Notes under the pieces: model-generated
What the model was told of the DNA's origin: nothing
The model's input: the letters and a program-made list of their open reading frames with translations, nothing else
Database searches by the model: none
Program-made: the position numbers and the translations under genes
Source: DATNBT01 sp964579765
Lineage (GTDB): Bacteria; Acidobacteriota; Vicinamibacteria; Vicinamibacterales; CAVVIG01
Direction: 5' to 3'
NCBI GenBank assembly: GCA_964579765.1
Contig: CAZOIK010000240.1
Span: 1 to 28,617 of the forward strand
DNA length: 28,617 nt
Shown here: piece by piece, positions 18,129-26,269 of the stretch
Layout of the letters: each line of letters opens with the position of its first letter
How positions within the stretch are numbered: the stretch's first letter is position 1

Positions 18129-18402
18129 GGATCACCGCGCGCGCCGACTCGGCGCTGACGCCGTCGAGCGCCACGCGCTTCTTTCGCCCGTGACGGCCCG
18201 AGACAACGCGGACGGCGCCGCGCGGAACGCCGAACAGGCCGGCGAGATATCGACGGAGCTCCTCGTTGGCCTCGTCGTCCACGGGCGGAGCCGCCACGCG
18301 GACGAGAACGGCGCCGTCACGCTCGCCGTCGAGGCCGGTGCGGGGGCTCCGTGGAATGACGCGGACATCGATTTCGGCGCCGGCGCTCGTGGAACGGATC
18401 AA
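18112..18402 (-). CDS. DUF167 (YggU/UPF0235) family protein
   Basis: A 96-residue protein of the DUF167 family, a small conserved fold of unknown function. Typical stretches are the opening 'IDVRVIPRSPRTGL', VRVAAPPVDDEANEELRRYLA and the late GRHGRKKRVALDG. The start is TTG at 18402, forming a TTGA overlap with the stop of the DivIVA gene. It ends 17 bp inside the cyclodeaminase gene. YggU genes often follow YggS, YggT or DivIVA genes, and this neighbourhood (YggS, DivIVA, DUF167) repeats that conserved cell-division-linked context. Confidence 0.88.
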   Translation of the reverse strand: MIRSTSAGAEIDVRVIPRSPRTGLDGERDGAVLVRVAAPPVDDEANEELRRYLAGLFGVPRGAVRVVSGRHGRKKRVALDGVSAESARAVIHGLHR

Positions 18403-18953
18403 CCCGCGTCAGACGCCCTGGCGCGCCGCGCCTCGATCGGCTCGGCGGGCTGTTCGGCGTGCCGCGGGCGGTGCAGCAGGATGCGGTCGTCGCGGTCGCG
18501 CTGATCCTGCTCGCGCACGTAGTCGAGCGTGTTGCGCAGCGTCTGGATCGTCGATTCGATGGTCGTCTCGACGTCGCGCCGCTTGAGCTTCATGCCGTCG
18601 ATTTCGCGCTGCACGTCCTCGAGGCGCGCCTGCGTCTTGTCGAGAATCAGCTGCGCGCGGCTTTCGGCCTCGCGGATGATGCGCTCGGCCTCCTTCTCGG
18701 CCGTGCCCTTGAGGTCCTCGGACAGCTTCTGCGCCGTCATGAGCGTGGCGCGGAGGTTCTGCTCGTGTTCCCGGTGCTCGGCGAGGATGGCTTCCATGCG
18801 CGCCAGGTCCTGACGGAGCCTGTCCGTCTCGCGGAGCGCCTGTTCGTAGTCGTCGGCCACGGCGGCCAGGAACGACGTGACCTCGATCCGGTCGAAGCCG
18901 CGGAACCGTGATTTGAAGTTCTGCTGGCGAAGGTCGAGCGGGCTCACATTCAT
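18399..18953 (-). CDS. DivIVA-domain protein
   Basis: A 184-residue coiled-coil protein of the DivIVA/GpsB family, which marks curved membrane at poles or division sites and recruits wall-growth or division proteins. The N-terminal lipid-binding motif is typical: SPLDLRQQNFKSRFRGFDRIEV, then FLAAVADDYE (residues 4-36). A long coiled coil follows to about residue 155 and a charged, arginine-rich tail. The ATG at 18953 has GGAGA about 10 bases upstream and puts the DivIVA motif at the very N-terminus; the longer open frame upstream adds arginine-rich residues antisense in character. It follows the YggS gene by 47 bp and overlaps the DUF167 start by 4 bp. Confidence 0.93.
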   Translation of the reverse strand: MNVSPLDLRQQNFKSRFRGFDRIEVTSFLAAVADDYEQALRETDRLRQDLARMEAILAEHREHEQNLRATLMTAQKLSEDLKGTAEKEAERIIREAESRAQLILDKTQARLEDVQREIDGMKLKRRDVETTIESTIQTLRNTLDYVREQDQRDRDDRILLHRPRHAEQPAEPIEARRARASDAG

Positions 18954-19000
18954 GCGCGTGATTCTCCGGTTTGGCTTATCGGACGGACGCGCGACGGACG

Positions 19001-19708
19001 TTAGGGAGACGTGCGGCCGCCGAAAATCGCGGTGCCGACGCGCACCATTGTGGCGCCTTCTTCGACCGCCACCTCGAAATCGTGGCTCATGCCCATCGAC
19101 AGCTCCGTCAGCTGACCGGCATCGACGCCCTGGCGCGCGAGCCCGTCGCGGAGCGCGCGCAGCTGTTTGAACCACGGGCGTGCGTCCTCGGGATCGTCAA
19201 CGGCGGGCGGGATGATCATCAGGCCCGACATCTGCACGGCGGCGCGACCGGCGGCCGCCTCGAAGATCGACGGCAGCTCGTCTTCGCGCGCGCCGAATTT
19301 CGTCGCCTCACGGGCCAGATCCACCTGCGCGAGCAGCCTGATCCGCCGTCCCGCGGCCGCCGCCGCCCCGTCGATCTTCCGGACGAGATCGGCGCTGTCG
19401 ATCGAATGGATGACGTCGAACTCCTCGGCCGCTTTTCGTGCCTTGTTCGACTGCAGATGTCCGATGAGGTGCCAGACGAGTCGCAAATCGCGCGTCGCCG
19501 TTTGCTTGAGGGCGGCTTCCTGGACCTTGTTCTCTCCGAAGTCGAGTTGTCCGTTCGCGGCGGCCTCACGCACGGCGTCGGCGCCGAACGTTTTCGACAC
19601 CGCGATGAGTCTGACCTGAGACGGGTCGCGCCCGGCCCGGACGGCGGCGCGCGCGATGCGATCGCGGACGTCCGCCAGCCGGGCGCGGAGCGCGGCGGGG
19701 TCGGGCAC
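19001..19708 (-). CDS. YggS/PLPBP family pyridoxal-phosphate-binding protein
   Basis: A 235-residue PLP-homeostasis protein with the alanine-racemase-like barrel but no racemase C-terminal domain. The PLP lysine is K39 in LIAVSKTF. Further signatures are FGENKVQEA, WHLIGHLQSNKA, GLMIIPP, LSMGMSHDFEVAVEEGATMVRVGTAIFG (in parts). These proteins buffer PLP and affect amino-acid and B6 balance. The start is GTG at 19708, 2 bp after the stop of the TPR gene; the sequence TAGGAGTG places a ribosome-binding core too close, so reinitiation is likely. The open frame continues upstream only as an out-of-phase shadow of the TPR gene. DivIVA follows, as in the common YggS-division neighbourhood. Confidence 0.93.
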   Translation of the reverse strand: MPDPAALRARLADVRDRIARAAVRAGRDPSQVRLIAVSKTFGADAVREAAANGQLDFGENKVQEAALKQTATRDLRLVWHLIGHLQSNKARKAAEEFDVIHSIDSADLVRKIDGAAAAAGRRIRLLAQVDLAREATKFGAREDELPSIFEAAAGRAAVQMSGLMIIPPAVDDPEDARPWFKQLRALRDGLARQGVDAGQLTELSMGMSHDFEVAVEEGATMVRVGTAIFGGRTSP

Positions 19709-19710
19709 TC

Positions 19711-20673
19711 CTACTTCGGCAGCTGCGCGAGCAGGGCCTTCGCCGTCGCCGCGTTGGCACCGTCGGGCGACAGTTTGAGGTACGTGCTGAACTGCTCGCC
19801 GGCTTCCTTCAGCTTGCCTCCGTTCACGAGCGCCATCCCGAGCTGATAGTGCGACTCGGCGTGATTCGGGTTGGCGGCAATCGCCGCCTCGAACTTCGCC
19901 TGCGCGTCGGCGATCTTGCCGCCGTTCCACAGGATGACGCCTTCGTTGTAGAGGGCGTCGGCGTTGCCGCCCTGCAGCGCGCCCGGCGCGCTGGCGCTCA
20001 GCTCGGACGCCTTCTTGCTCGCTTCGGCCGCCTGGTCGAACTTGCGCTGCGCGTTGTAGATGTTCGCGAGCCCGTTGTACGCCTCGGCGTAGTCGGGCTT
20101 CACCTCGAGCGCCTTCTTGTAGTTCTCTTCGGCCTTGTCGTAGTCCTTCTTCTGCGAGTACGCGAAGCCGATGTTGTAGTAGCAGTCCTGGCACTTCGGG
20201 TTGAGCGCGAGCGCCTTGTTGAACTCCTCCACCGATTCGTCGTACTTGCCCGCGCGGCTCAACGTGACGCCGTCGTCGAACGCCTTGCGCAGCTCGGCCG
20301 TCTTCGCGGCGACCGCGGCGTCGTTGCCCGCGCCGCCGCCCAGGATGAGGCGCACGTTCGACGCTCCGCGCTGGCTCACGCGCGTCGTCGCGGTGGCCGT
20401 GCCTTCCTTGCCCTCGGCCGTCACCTTGAACGTTGACGTTTGCAAGCCGATCTGGATGAACTCGCCCTTCTTGTCGCTCTTGGTTTCGAACTTGCGGTTG
20501 ACGCCGTCTTGCTGCTCGATCGTGATCTTGGCGTCGGCGACGGGATCGCCTTTGGCGTTCACGACCTTGCCCGTGATCATGCCCTGCGCGGCGCTCGGCA
20601 GAGCGAACCCCAAGACGACGACGCCGGCCAGAACCAACTGCCAGGCGAGCCGGCTAGAGATGCGGCGGATCAT
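19711..20673 (-). CDS. Secreted protein with carboxypeptidase-regulatory-like domain and TPRs
   Basis: A 320-residue exported protein. A signal peptide is clear (RISSR, hydrophobic core LVLAGVVVLGFAL, cleavage near PSAAQG at about 29-31). A small beta-sandwich of the CarboxypepD_reg type follows (about 32-112: ITGKVVNAKGDPVADAKITIEQ). After a linker come about five TPR units (125-315: YDESVEEFNKALALNP, YDKAEENYKKALEVKPDYAEAYNGLA, and so on). Such proteins are scaffolds in the cell envelope; the partner is unknown. ATG at 20673 has a strong AGGAGGG ribosome-binding site. In the 42-bp gap upstream, an inverted repeat TGTTTC-AGCAC-GAAACA (20697-20713) is present, without a T-tract. Confidence 0.88.
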   Translation of the reverse strand: MIRRISSRLAWQLVLAGVVVLGFALPSAAQGMITGKVVNAKGDPVADAKITIEQQDGVNRKFETKSDKKGEFIQIGLQTSTFKVTAEGKEGTATATTRVSQRGASNVRLILGGGAGNDAAVAAKTAELRKAFDDGVTLSRAGKYDESVEEFNKALALNPKCQDCYYNIGFAYSQKKDYDKAEENYKKALEVKPDYAEAYNGLANIYNAQRKFDQAAEASKKASELSASAPGALQGGNADALYNEGVILWNGGKIADAQAKFEAAIAANPNHAESHYQLGMALVNGGKLKEAGEQFSTYLKLSPDGANAATAKALLAQLPK

Positions 20674-20715
20674 TGCGGAACCCTCCTGAAATACGGTGTT
20701 TCAGCACGAAACAGT

Positions 20716-22683
20716 CTACACGAGATTCGCGGACATGAAGGCCGAGAGCGCCTCGATCTCGTGCACGACCGGCGCGGGCGGCAGCGACGCCAGGAAGCGC
20801 CGGCCGTAGCCCTTCGTCCGCAGGCGCGGATCGAGCACCGCCAGGACGCCGCGATCGGTGCGGTGTCGAATCAGGCGGCCGAGTCCCTGCTGCAGCGCGA
20901 GGATGGCCAGCGGCACCTGATACTCCTCGAACGGCTCGCCGCCGCGCGCGCGAATCGCGTCGATGCGCGCCGCCGTAATCGGATCGGCGGGCGACGCGAA
21001 CGGCAGCTTGTCAACAATCACGCAGCTCAACGCCTCGCCCACGACGTCCACGCCCTGCCAGAAGCTCGAGGTGGCGAGCAGCACCGAGTGCGGCGTTTCC
21101 CGGAACTGCGCGAGGAGCTGCGATCGCGGCGCCGTCCCCTGCACGAAGATCGGGTAGTCGAGCGCCATCTCGGCGATCGCCTGCACCGCCCGCAGCGACG
21201 CGTAGCTCGTGAACAGCACGAACGCGCGGCCGTGCGTCCGCTTCAGAATCTCGATCACCTGGCGTCCCGCCGCGCCCGCGAAGTCGGGCGATCGCGGATC
21301 GGGCATGCGCGGCGGCAGGTAGAGCACGGCCTGCCGCTCGAAGTTGAACTCGGAGGGGAGCCGGATCTCGTCCGCGCGGCGGACACCGAGGCGCTCCTTG
21401 ATGTACTCGAAGCGGCCCTCCACCGTCAGCGTGGCCGACGTCAGCACGGCCGTCCGCATCTTGTCGAGGACGACGTCGCGCATGATGGCCGAGACGTCGA
21501 TCGGCGAGGCGCGCAGAAAGACGCCGCGTCCACGGAACTCGACGAAGTAGACGTACTCGATTTCGCTGGCGCGCATCAGGAAGCGGAGGTCGGATCGAAG
21601 CTCCTCCGCGCGCCTGGCCAGGGCGGCCGGCTGCTCCTGCGACTCCTCGGTCGCATCCTGTTCCGGCTTCGCGGTCTTCAGCGCCGTCTCGACGAGGTCG
21701 AGCGCCCCGGCGAGCAGCGCGGCGCCTTCCGCGGCCTGCGCGAGCGAGGACGGCGTCGCGCGCACGCGTTCTTCGCTCCGCGCCCGATCTCCGCCGCGGT
21801 GGGCGTACGCGATCTCGTTGAAGAAGGTGCGCCCGCAATCGCGCAGCTTCTGGATTGCCTTCTCCGTCGCGGCGATCCCGAGGCGCTCGACGTCGAGCGC
21901 GAGATCCTCGACGCGGTATGTGCTGAGGCTGACGCCGAAGTACTGCGTGGCGACGTCCTCGAGCTGATGTGCTTCGTCCAGGACGGCGTGACTGCAGGCG
22001 GGAATCACCTCGCCGAACGCGTTCTGCCGTACGGCCGCGTCCGCGCACAGCAGGTGATGGTTGACGATGACGACGTCCGACTCGGCCGCTCGCTGGCGCA
22101 TGCGCGTGACGAAGCATTCCTCGTAGCGGCCGCATTCGGTGCCCAGGCACGTTTCGGCAGTGGCCGAGACGTCGCTCCAGAACGGCGCGTCCTCGGGCAG
22201 GTCCACGAGTTCGGCGCGGTCGCCGGTTTCCGTCTGCTTCGACCACTCGCGCACGATCGGCAGAAAGACGTCAAAGGACGCCGGGCCGCCCTGCTCGTCG
22301 ATCTGATCGAGGCGATGGAGGCAGAGATAGTTCGCGCGGCCTTTCATGCACGTCGCGGTGAACGGCACGTCGAGCGCGCCGCGGAGCGCCGGAATGTCCT
22401 TGAAGAAGATCTGCTCCTGGAGGTTCTTGGTACCGGTCGAAACGAGGACGCGCTGGCCGCTCAGGATTGCGGGGACCAAATACGCGAGGGTCTTGCCGGT
22501 GCCGGTGCCGGCTTCCGCCAGCAGCACGCCGCCGTGCTCGAAGGTCTGCGCGACGGCCTCGGCCATCGCACGCTGACCCTCGCGGGCCTCGAAGCCCGGA
22601 ATGCTCCGCGCGAGCGGGCCGTCGGGCGCGAAGACCGCGTCAACCCTGACGGTCAGTCCGGATAGAGGGGGAACTTCTGGCAC
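20716..22683 (-). CDS. DinG/YoaA-type ATP-dependent DNA helicase (XPD-like)
   Basis: A 655-residue superfamily 2 helicase of the XPD/DinG group, which unwinds 5'-tailed DNA, R-loops and similar structures. Visible motifs are Walker A EAGTGTGKT (57-65), the DEAH box (236-239), and the iron-sulphur cysteines C121, C179, C184 and C190 in NYLC, ETC, TEC and EEC contexts. The C-terminal motifs follow: FVLFTSYASLRAV, ATSSFWQGVDVVGE and QGLGRLIRHRTDRG (motif VI). No ATG fits. I prefer GTG at 22683, which has GAGG 10 bases upstream and overlaps glyA by 31 bp; CTG at 22656 is a weaker alternative. The much longer open frame is antisense-like shadow of glyA. Confidence 0.92.
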   Translation of the reverse strand: MPEVPPLSGLTVRVDAVFAPDGPLARSIPGFEAREGQRAMAEAVAQTFEHGGVLLAEAGTGTGKTLAYLVPAILSGQRVLVSTGTKNLQEQIFFKDIPALRGALDVPFTATCMKGRANYLCLHRLDQIDEQGGPASFDVFLPIVREWSKQTETGDRAELVDLPEDAPFWSDVSATAETCLGTECGRYEECFVTRMRQRAAESDVVIVNHHLLCADAAVRQNAFGEVIPACSHAVLDEAHQLEDVATQYFGVSLSTYRVEDLALDVERLGIAATEKAIQKLRDCGRTFFNEIAYAHRGGDRARSEERVRATPSSLAQAAEGAALLAGALDLVETALKTAKPEQDATEESQEQPAALARRAEELRSDLRFLMRASEIEYVYFVEFRGRGVFLRASPIDVSAIMRDVVLDKMRTAVLTSATLTVEGRFEYIKERLGVRRADEIRLPSEFNFERQAVLYLPPRMPDPRSPDFAGAAGRQVIEILKRTHGRAFVLFTSYASLRAVQAIAEMALDYPIFVQGTAPRSQLLAQFRETPHSVLLATSSFWQGVDVVGEALSCVIVDKLPFASPADPITAARIDAIRARGGEPFEEYQVPLAILALQQGLGRLIRHRTDRGVLAVLDPRLRTKGYGRRFLASLPPAPVVHEIEALSAFMSANLV

Positions 22684-23915
22684 AGCGCTTCGACCTCGGC
22701 GCGGATCATGCCGAGCGCGCGATCGTCTTCCGGGCTCTTCAGCGCGCGCGTGATGAACTCCGCAATCGTGTTCATCTCCGCTTCCTTCATCCCCCGCGTC
22801 GTCACCGCCGGCGTGCCGACGCGGATGCCGCTCGCGACCATCGGAGGGTTCTGATCGAAGGGAATCGCGTTCTTGTTCACCGTGATGCCGGCCTTGCCGA
22901 GCGCAGACTCCGCGAGCTTGCCGGTGATGCCTTTCGAGAAGACGTCCACGAGCATCAGGTGGTTGTCGGTGCCGCCGCTGACGAGCCGGAACCCGGCGCT
23001 CGAGAGCGCGCCGGAGAGCTGCTTCGCGTTCGCGAGGATCTGCTGCTGATACTGCGCGAACGCGGGCTCGGAGGCTTCCTTGAAGCAGACGGCCTTGGCC
23101 GCGATGATGTGCACCAGCGGGCCGCCCTGGAGTCCGGGAAAGACGGCCTTGTCGAGATCCTTCGCGTACTGCTGCGTGCACAGCACCATGCCGGATCGCG
23201 GTCCCCGCAGTGTCTTGTGCGTCGTCGTCGTGACGAAGTCGGAGTGCGGGACTGGGCTCGGATGGAAGCCCGTCGCGACCAGGCCCGCGATGTGCGCCAT
23301 GTCCGTGCACATGACCGCGCCGACTCGTTTGGCCGCGGCGCGGATTCGAGCGAAGTCGATGATGCGCGGATAAGCGCTCGCGCCGACCATGATCATCCGC
23401 GGCTTGTGCTCGTCGGCGAGCCGATCGATCTCGTCGTAGTCGATCCGCTCGTCGTCTTTCTTCACGCCGTACGGGACGACCTTGTAGAGCATTCCCGAGA
23501 AGTTCAAGGGGTGGCCGTGCGTGAGGTGGCCGCCGTGCGCGAGGTTGAGGCCGAGCACCGTGTCGCCCGGCTTCATGACGGCGAAATACACGGCCATGTT
23601 GGCCGGCGCGCCCGCGTGCGGCTGGACGTTGGCGTGATCGGCCTTGAAGAGCGCCTTCGCGCGCGCGATGGCGAGGCTCTCGACGACGTCCACGTACTCG
23701 CAGCCGCCATAGTAGCGGCGCCCCGGATAGCCTTCGGCGTACTTGTTCGTGAACACGGAGCCGGCCGCTTCGAGAATCGCGCGGCTGACGAAATTTTCAG
23801 AGGCGATCAGCTCGAGGCCGGACGACTGCCGGTTGAGCTCGTCGCGAATCGCCTTCGCGACGTCGGGGTCGGTCTGCTGCAGCAGGCGCCAATGCGACGC
23901 CATCGGATTGGACAT
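22653..23915 (-). CDS. glyA: Serine hydroxymethyltransferase
   Basis: GlyA interconverts serine and glycine while loading a one-carbon unit on tetrahydrofolate. The 420-residue length is standard for this PLP fold-type I enzyme. Signatures include LELIASENFVSRA, FTNKYAEGYPGRRYYGG, the aspartate in CTDMAHIAGLVA (D205) and the PLP-Schiff-base lysine K234 in TTTTHKTLRGPRSGM. VQPHAGAPANMAVY replaces the more common SGSQAN but keeps the N/A positions. ATG at 23915 is 2 bp after the rpiB stop, so the two genes are surely co-transcribed. Downstream it overlaps the helicase gene. Confidence 0.97.
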   Translation of the reverse strand: MSNPMASHWRLLQQTDPDVAKAIRDELNRQSSGLELIASENFVSRAILEAAGSVFTNKYAEGYPGRRYYGGCEYVDVVESLAIARAKALFKADHANVQPHAGAPANMAVYFAVMKPGDTVLGLNLAHGGHLTHGHPLNFSGMLYKVVPYGVKKDDERIDYDEIDRLADEHKPRMIMVGASAYPRIIDFARIRAAAKRVGAVMCTDMAHIAGLVATGFHPSPVPHSDFVTTTTHKTLRGPRSGMVLCTQQYAKDLDKAVFPGLQGGPLVHIIAAKAVCFKEASEPAFAQYQQQILANAKQLSGALSSAGFRLVSGGTDNHLMLVDVFSKGITGKLAESALGKAGITVNKNAIPFDQNPPMVASGIRVGTPAVTTRGMKEAEMNTIAEFITRALKSPEDDRALGMIRAEVEALCQKFPLYPD

Positions 23916-23917
23916 GA

Positions 23918-24358
23918 CTATCGTTTCTCCGCCGCGCTGATCTGATCGATCCGGCGCTGGTGGCGTCCGCCCTCGAACGCCGTGTTGAGCCAGAGCGTCA
24001 GGATCTCGTCCGCAAGCCCGAACGCGACGATGCGTCCGCCCATCGACAGGACGTTCGCGTCGTTGTGCTCGCGCGAGAGGCGAGCCGTATAGAGATCGTT
24101 GCAGAGCGCGGCGCGGACGCCTGGCACCTTGTTGGCGGCGATCTGCTCGCCCTGGCCGCTGCCGCCGAGGACGATTCCGCGATCGGCGCGCTGTTCGGCG
24201 ACCGCGCGCCCGACGCTGAGGCAGATGGGCGGGTAATCGACCGACGCTTCACTGTGCGTGCCGTGATCGTCCACGGCGTGGCCGAGCCCGGCGAGCGTCT
24301 GTTTCAGATGTTCCTTGAGAAGAAAGCCGGCGTGATCGGCGCCGATCGCAATTCGCAC
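23918..24358 (-). CDS. rpiB: Ribose-5-phosphate isomerase B
   Basis: RpiB interconverts ribose-5-phosphate and ribulose-5-phosphate in the pentose phosphate pathway. The 146-residue protein begins RIAIGADHAGFLLKE, with the phosphate-binding GADHAG loop. The catalytic loop reads GGSGQGEQIAANKVPG, with glutamate E71 where the E. coli-type enzyme carries the CGTG cysteine. This matches the actinobacterial (M. tuberculosis) subtype that uses glutamate as base. LAREHND-like SREHNDANVLSMGGR is also typical. The start is GTG at 24358. It heads the leftward block and lies 27 bp from the divergent rRNA methyltransferase gene. Confidence 0.94.
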   Translation of the reverse strand: MRIAIGADHAGFLLKEHLKQTLAGLGHAVDDHGTHSEASVDYPPICLSVGRAVAEQRADRGIVLGGSGQGEQIAANKVPGVRAALCNDLYTARLSREHNDANVLSMGGRIVAFGLADEILTLWLNTAFEGGRHQRRIDQISAAEKR

Positions 24359-24385
24359 GGCTCACGATTGTACTATGAAGGTTCG

Positions 24386-25546
24386 ATGAATCCGACCGTC
24401 ACCATCTCCGCGCGCGGCGAGGAACGGCTGCGGTCCGGCCATCCGTGGATCTACCGCGCCGACGTCAAGGACGCGAACGCCGGCGCCGGAGACCGTGTGA
24501 TCGTGAGGAGCGCGCGCGGCGGCGCGCCGCTCGGCTGGGCGTTCTACAGCGATCGATCGCAGATCTCGCTGCGGATGCTCACGCGCGGCGACGTCCCGGC
24601 CGACGACGGGCTGATCCGGACGCGGATCGAAAACGCGATCGCCTTCAGGCGCTCGCTCGCCATCGACGCGACGGCGTATCGCGTCATCCACGGCGAGGCC
24701 GATCTGCTCCCGTCGGTGGTCGTCGATCGCTACGCCGACTGTCTGGTCGTGCAGACGCTGTCGCAGGGTGCGGACCGGCTGCAGCCGCTCGTCGTGTCGA
24801 TCCTGCAGGAGACCCTGGCGCCCGCGGGCATCCTGGCGCGCAACGACCCGCGCACGCGCGCGCTCGAAGGGCTCGAGCAGCACGTCGAGGTCGTGGCCGG
24901 CGACGTGCCCGACGCGATCGGAGTGACCGAGAACGGCGTCCGCTACGACGTCGATGTCCGGCGCGGGCAGAAGACCGGCTTGTTCCTCGATCAGCGCGAG
25001 AACCGCGCCGCCGCCGCGCAGTACGCGCACGGCCGGCTGCTCGACTGCTTCAGCTACAACGGCGGGTTTGCGCTGACGCTCGCGCCGAAGTGCGCCGAGA
25101 CGATCGCGATCGACGTGTCCGCGGACGCGATCGAGCGAGTCAGGATCAACGCCGCTGCCAACGCCGTGACGATCGACGCGCGCGTGGGCAATGTCTTCGA
25201 CGAGCTGCGCGGACTCGAGCGGCTCGGCCAGCGGTTCGACACCATCGTCCTCGACCCGCCGGCGTTCGCGAAGAACAAGGCGTCGATCCCCAACGCGCGC
25301 GCCGGCTACAAGGAGATCAACCTGCGCGCGTTGAAGCTGCTGAACCACGGTGGCATCCTCGTGACCTGCAGCTGCTCGTACAACGTCAACGAGGCGATGT
25401 TCGCCGAGATCGTCTACGACGCCGCTGTTGACGCCATGGCCGACGTCACCGTCGTCGAGAAGCGGATGCAGGGACGCGATCATCCCGTGCTGCTCGGCGT
25501 CCCCGAGACGTACTACCTCAAGTGTTTCATCCTCAGAAAACTGTAG
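24386..25546 (+). CDS. Class I rRNA methyltransferase, RlmI type
   Basis: A 386-residue SAM-dependent methyltransferase of the RlmI/YccW family (23S rRNA m5C). An N-terminal PUA domain (about 1-75: HPWIYRADV, GDRVIVRSARGGAPLGWAFY) is followed by the RlmI-specific middle domain and the Rossmann fold: LLDCFSYNGGFAL (SAM motif I), then IVLDPPAFAKNK with D290 of the catalytic DPPxF motif, and VTCSCSYNV. The ATG at 24386 starts the family's 'VTISARGEERLRSGHPWIY' opening; the longer frame upstream is antisense to rpiB. A TACTAT at 24371-24376 could be a -10 element, giving a near-leaderless mRNA, but no -35 is seen. The E. coli modification site is only a guess here. Confidence 0.92.
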   Translation: MNPTVTISARGEERLRSGHPWIYRADVKDANAGAGDRVIVRSARGGAPLGWAFYSDRSQISLRMLTRGDVPADDGLIRTRIENAIAFRRSLAIDATAYRVIHGEADLLPSVVVDRYADCLVVQTLSQGADRLQPLVVSILQETLAPAGILARNDPRTRALEGLEQHVEVVAGDVPDAIGVTENGVRYDVDVRRGQKTGLFLDQRENRAAAAQYAHGRLLDCFSYNGGFALTLAPKCAETIAIDVSADAIERVRINAAANAVTIDARVGNVFDELRGLERLGQRFDTIVLDPPAFAKNKASIPNARAGYKEINLRALKLLNHGGILVTCSCSYNVNEAMFAEIVYDAAVDAMADVTVVEKRMQGRDHPVLLGVPETYYLKCFILRKL

Positions 25547-25557
25547 CCGGGGCGGCG

Positions 25558-26268
25558 ATGGCGGCGAAACGCGAGCTCACGAAGCTGGCCCGCCCGACGG
25601 CCGGCTTCGACGCGAGCCGCTACTTCCGCGGCGATCATGGGCTCGGGTTCTACAACGCCGGATCCGGGCATGTGCGCGCGCTTTCGCGCGAGATCTACCG
25701 CGCGCAGCGCGATCGGTGGACGCTGCGGGATGCGCTGTCGTTCGCCGATGCGCTGATGCCGGATCGCTATCTCGAAGCGAAGGCCGTCGGGATCGAGGTC
25801 GTCGCGCGCTATCGCACGGACTTCACGCCGCAGGTGCTGAGGCGCTGCAAGCGCTGGCTGGCGAAGAACCACTCGGCCAACTGGGCGACCACTGACGAGA
25901 TCTGCGGCGAGATCATCGGACCGCTCCTGACCAGGCATCCTGCGCTCATCCCGCAACTGCGCGCCTGGGCGGCGCACAGAAGCCTGTGGGTGCGGCGCGC
26001 GTCGATTGTCGGCCTGCTCAAGGCCATGCGCGTCGGCGGCACGATTGATCAGGTGTACGCCACCGCGAAACGGCTGCATGGGGATCCGCACGATCTCATT
26101 CACAAAGCCGTCGGCTGGGCGCTCCGCGAAGCCGGCAAAGTCGATGCGGCCAGGCTCGACCGCTACCTCCGCGCCAACGTCGGCATCATCCCGCGGACGA
26201 CATTCCGGTACGCGATCGAGCGTTTCAGCGAGCGGAAGCGGCGACAACTGCTCGCCCTTCGCCCCTGA
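25558..26268 (+). CDS. DNA alkylation repair protein, AlkD-like
   Basis: A 236-residue all-helical HEAT-repeat protein of the DNA alkylation repair (COG4912, AlkD) family, whose characterised members excise N3- and N7-alkylpurines without flipping the base. Family marks are the early FYNAGSGHVRALSREIYR-like helix, SANWATTDEICGEIIGPLL with a tryptophan and aspartate pair in the position of AlkD's binding residues, WVRRASIVGLLKAM, and DLIHKAVGWALREAGK. I chose ATG at 25558 (MAAKRELT), 11 bp after the methyltransferase stop; the ATG at 25522 would overlap that gene and adds an unrelated leader. The stop is followed at once by the tandem-repeat array. Confidence 0.9.
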   Translation: MAAKRELTKLARPTAGFDASRYFRGDHGLGFYNAGSGHVRALSREIYRAQRDRWTLRDALSFADALMPDRYLEAKAVGIEVVARYRTDFTPQVLRRCKRWLAKNHSANWATTDEICGEIIGPLLTRHPALIPQLRAWAAHRSLWVRRASIVGLLKAMRVGGTIDQVYATAKRLHGDPHDLIHKAVGWALREAGKVDAARLDRYLRANVGIIPRTTFRYAIERFSERKRRQLLALRP

Positions 26269-26269
26269 T

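Noticed and set aside
20697..20713. Inverted repeat TGTTTC-AGCAC-GAAACA as terminator after the helicase gene
   Set aside because: The stem is only 6 bp and AT-rich and no T-tract follows; at most a weak operator-like site, so it is mentioned only in the neighbouring gene entry.
24369..24376. -10 element TACTAT before the RlmI-type gene
   Set aside because: No -35 element at 16-18 bp and imperfect extended -10, so not listed as a promoter.
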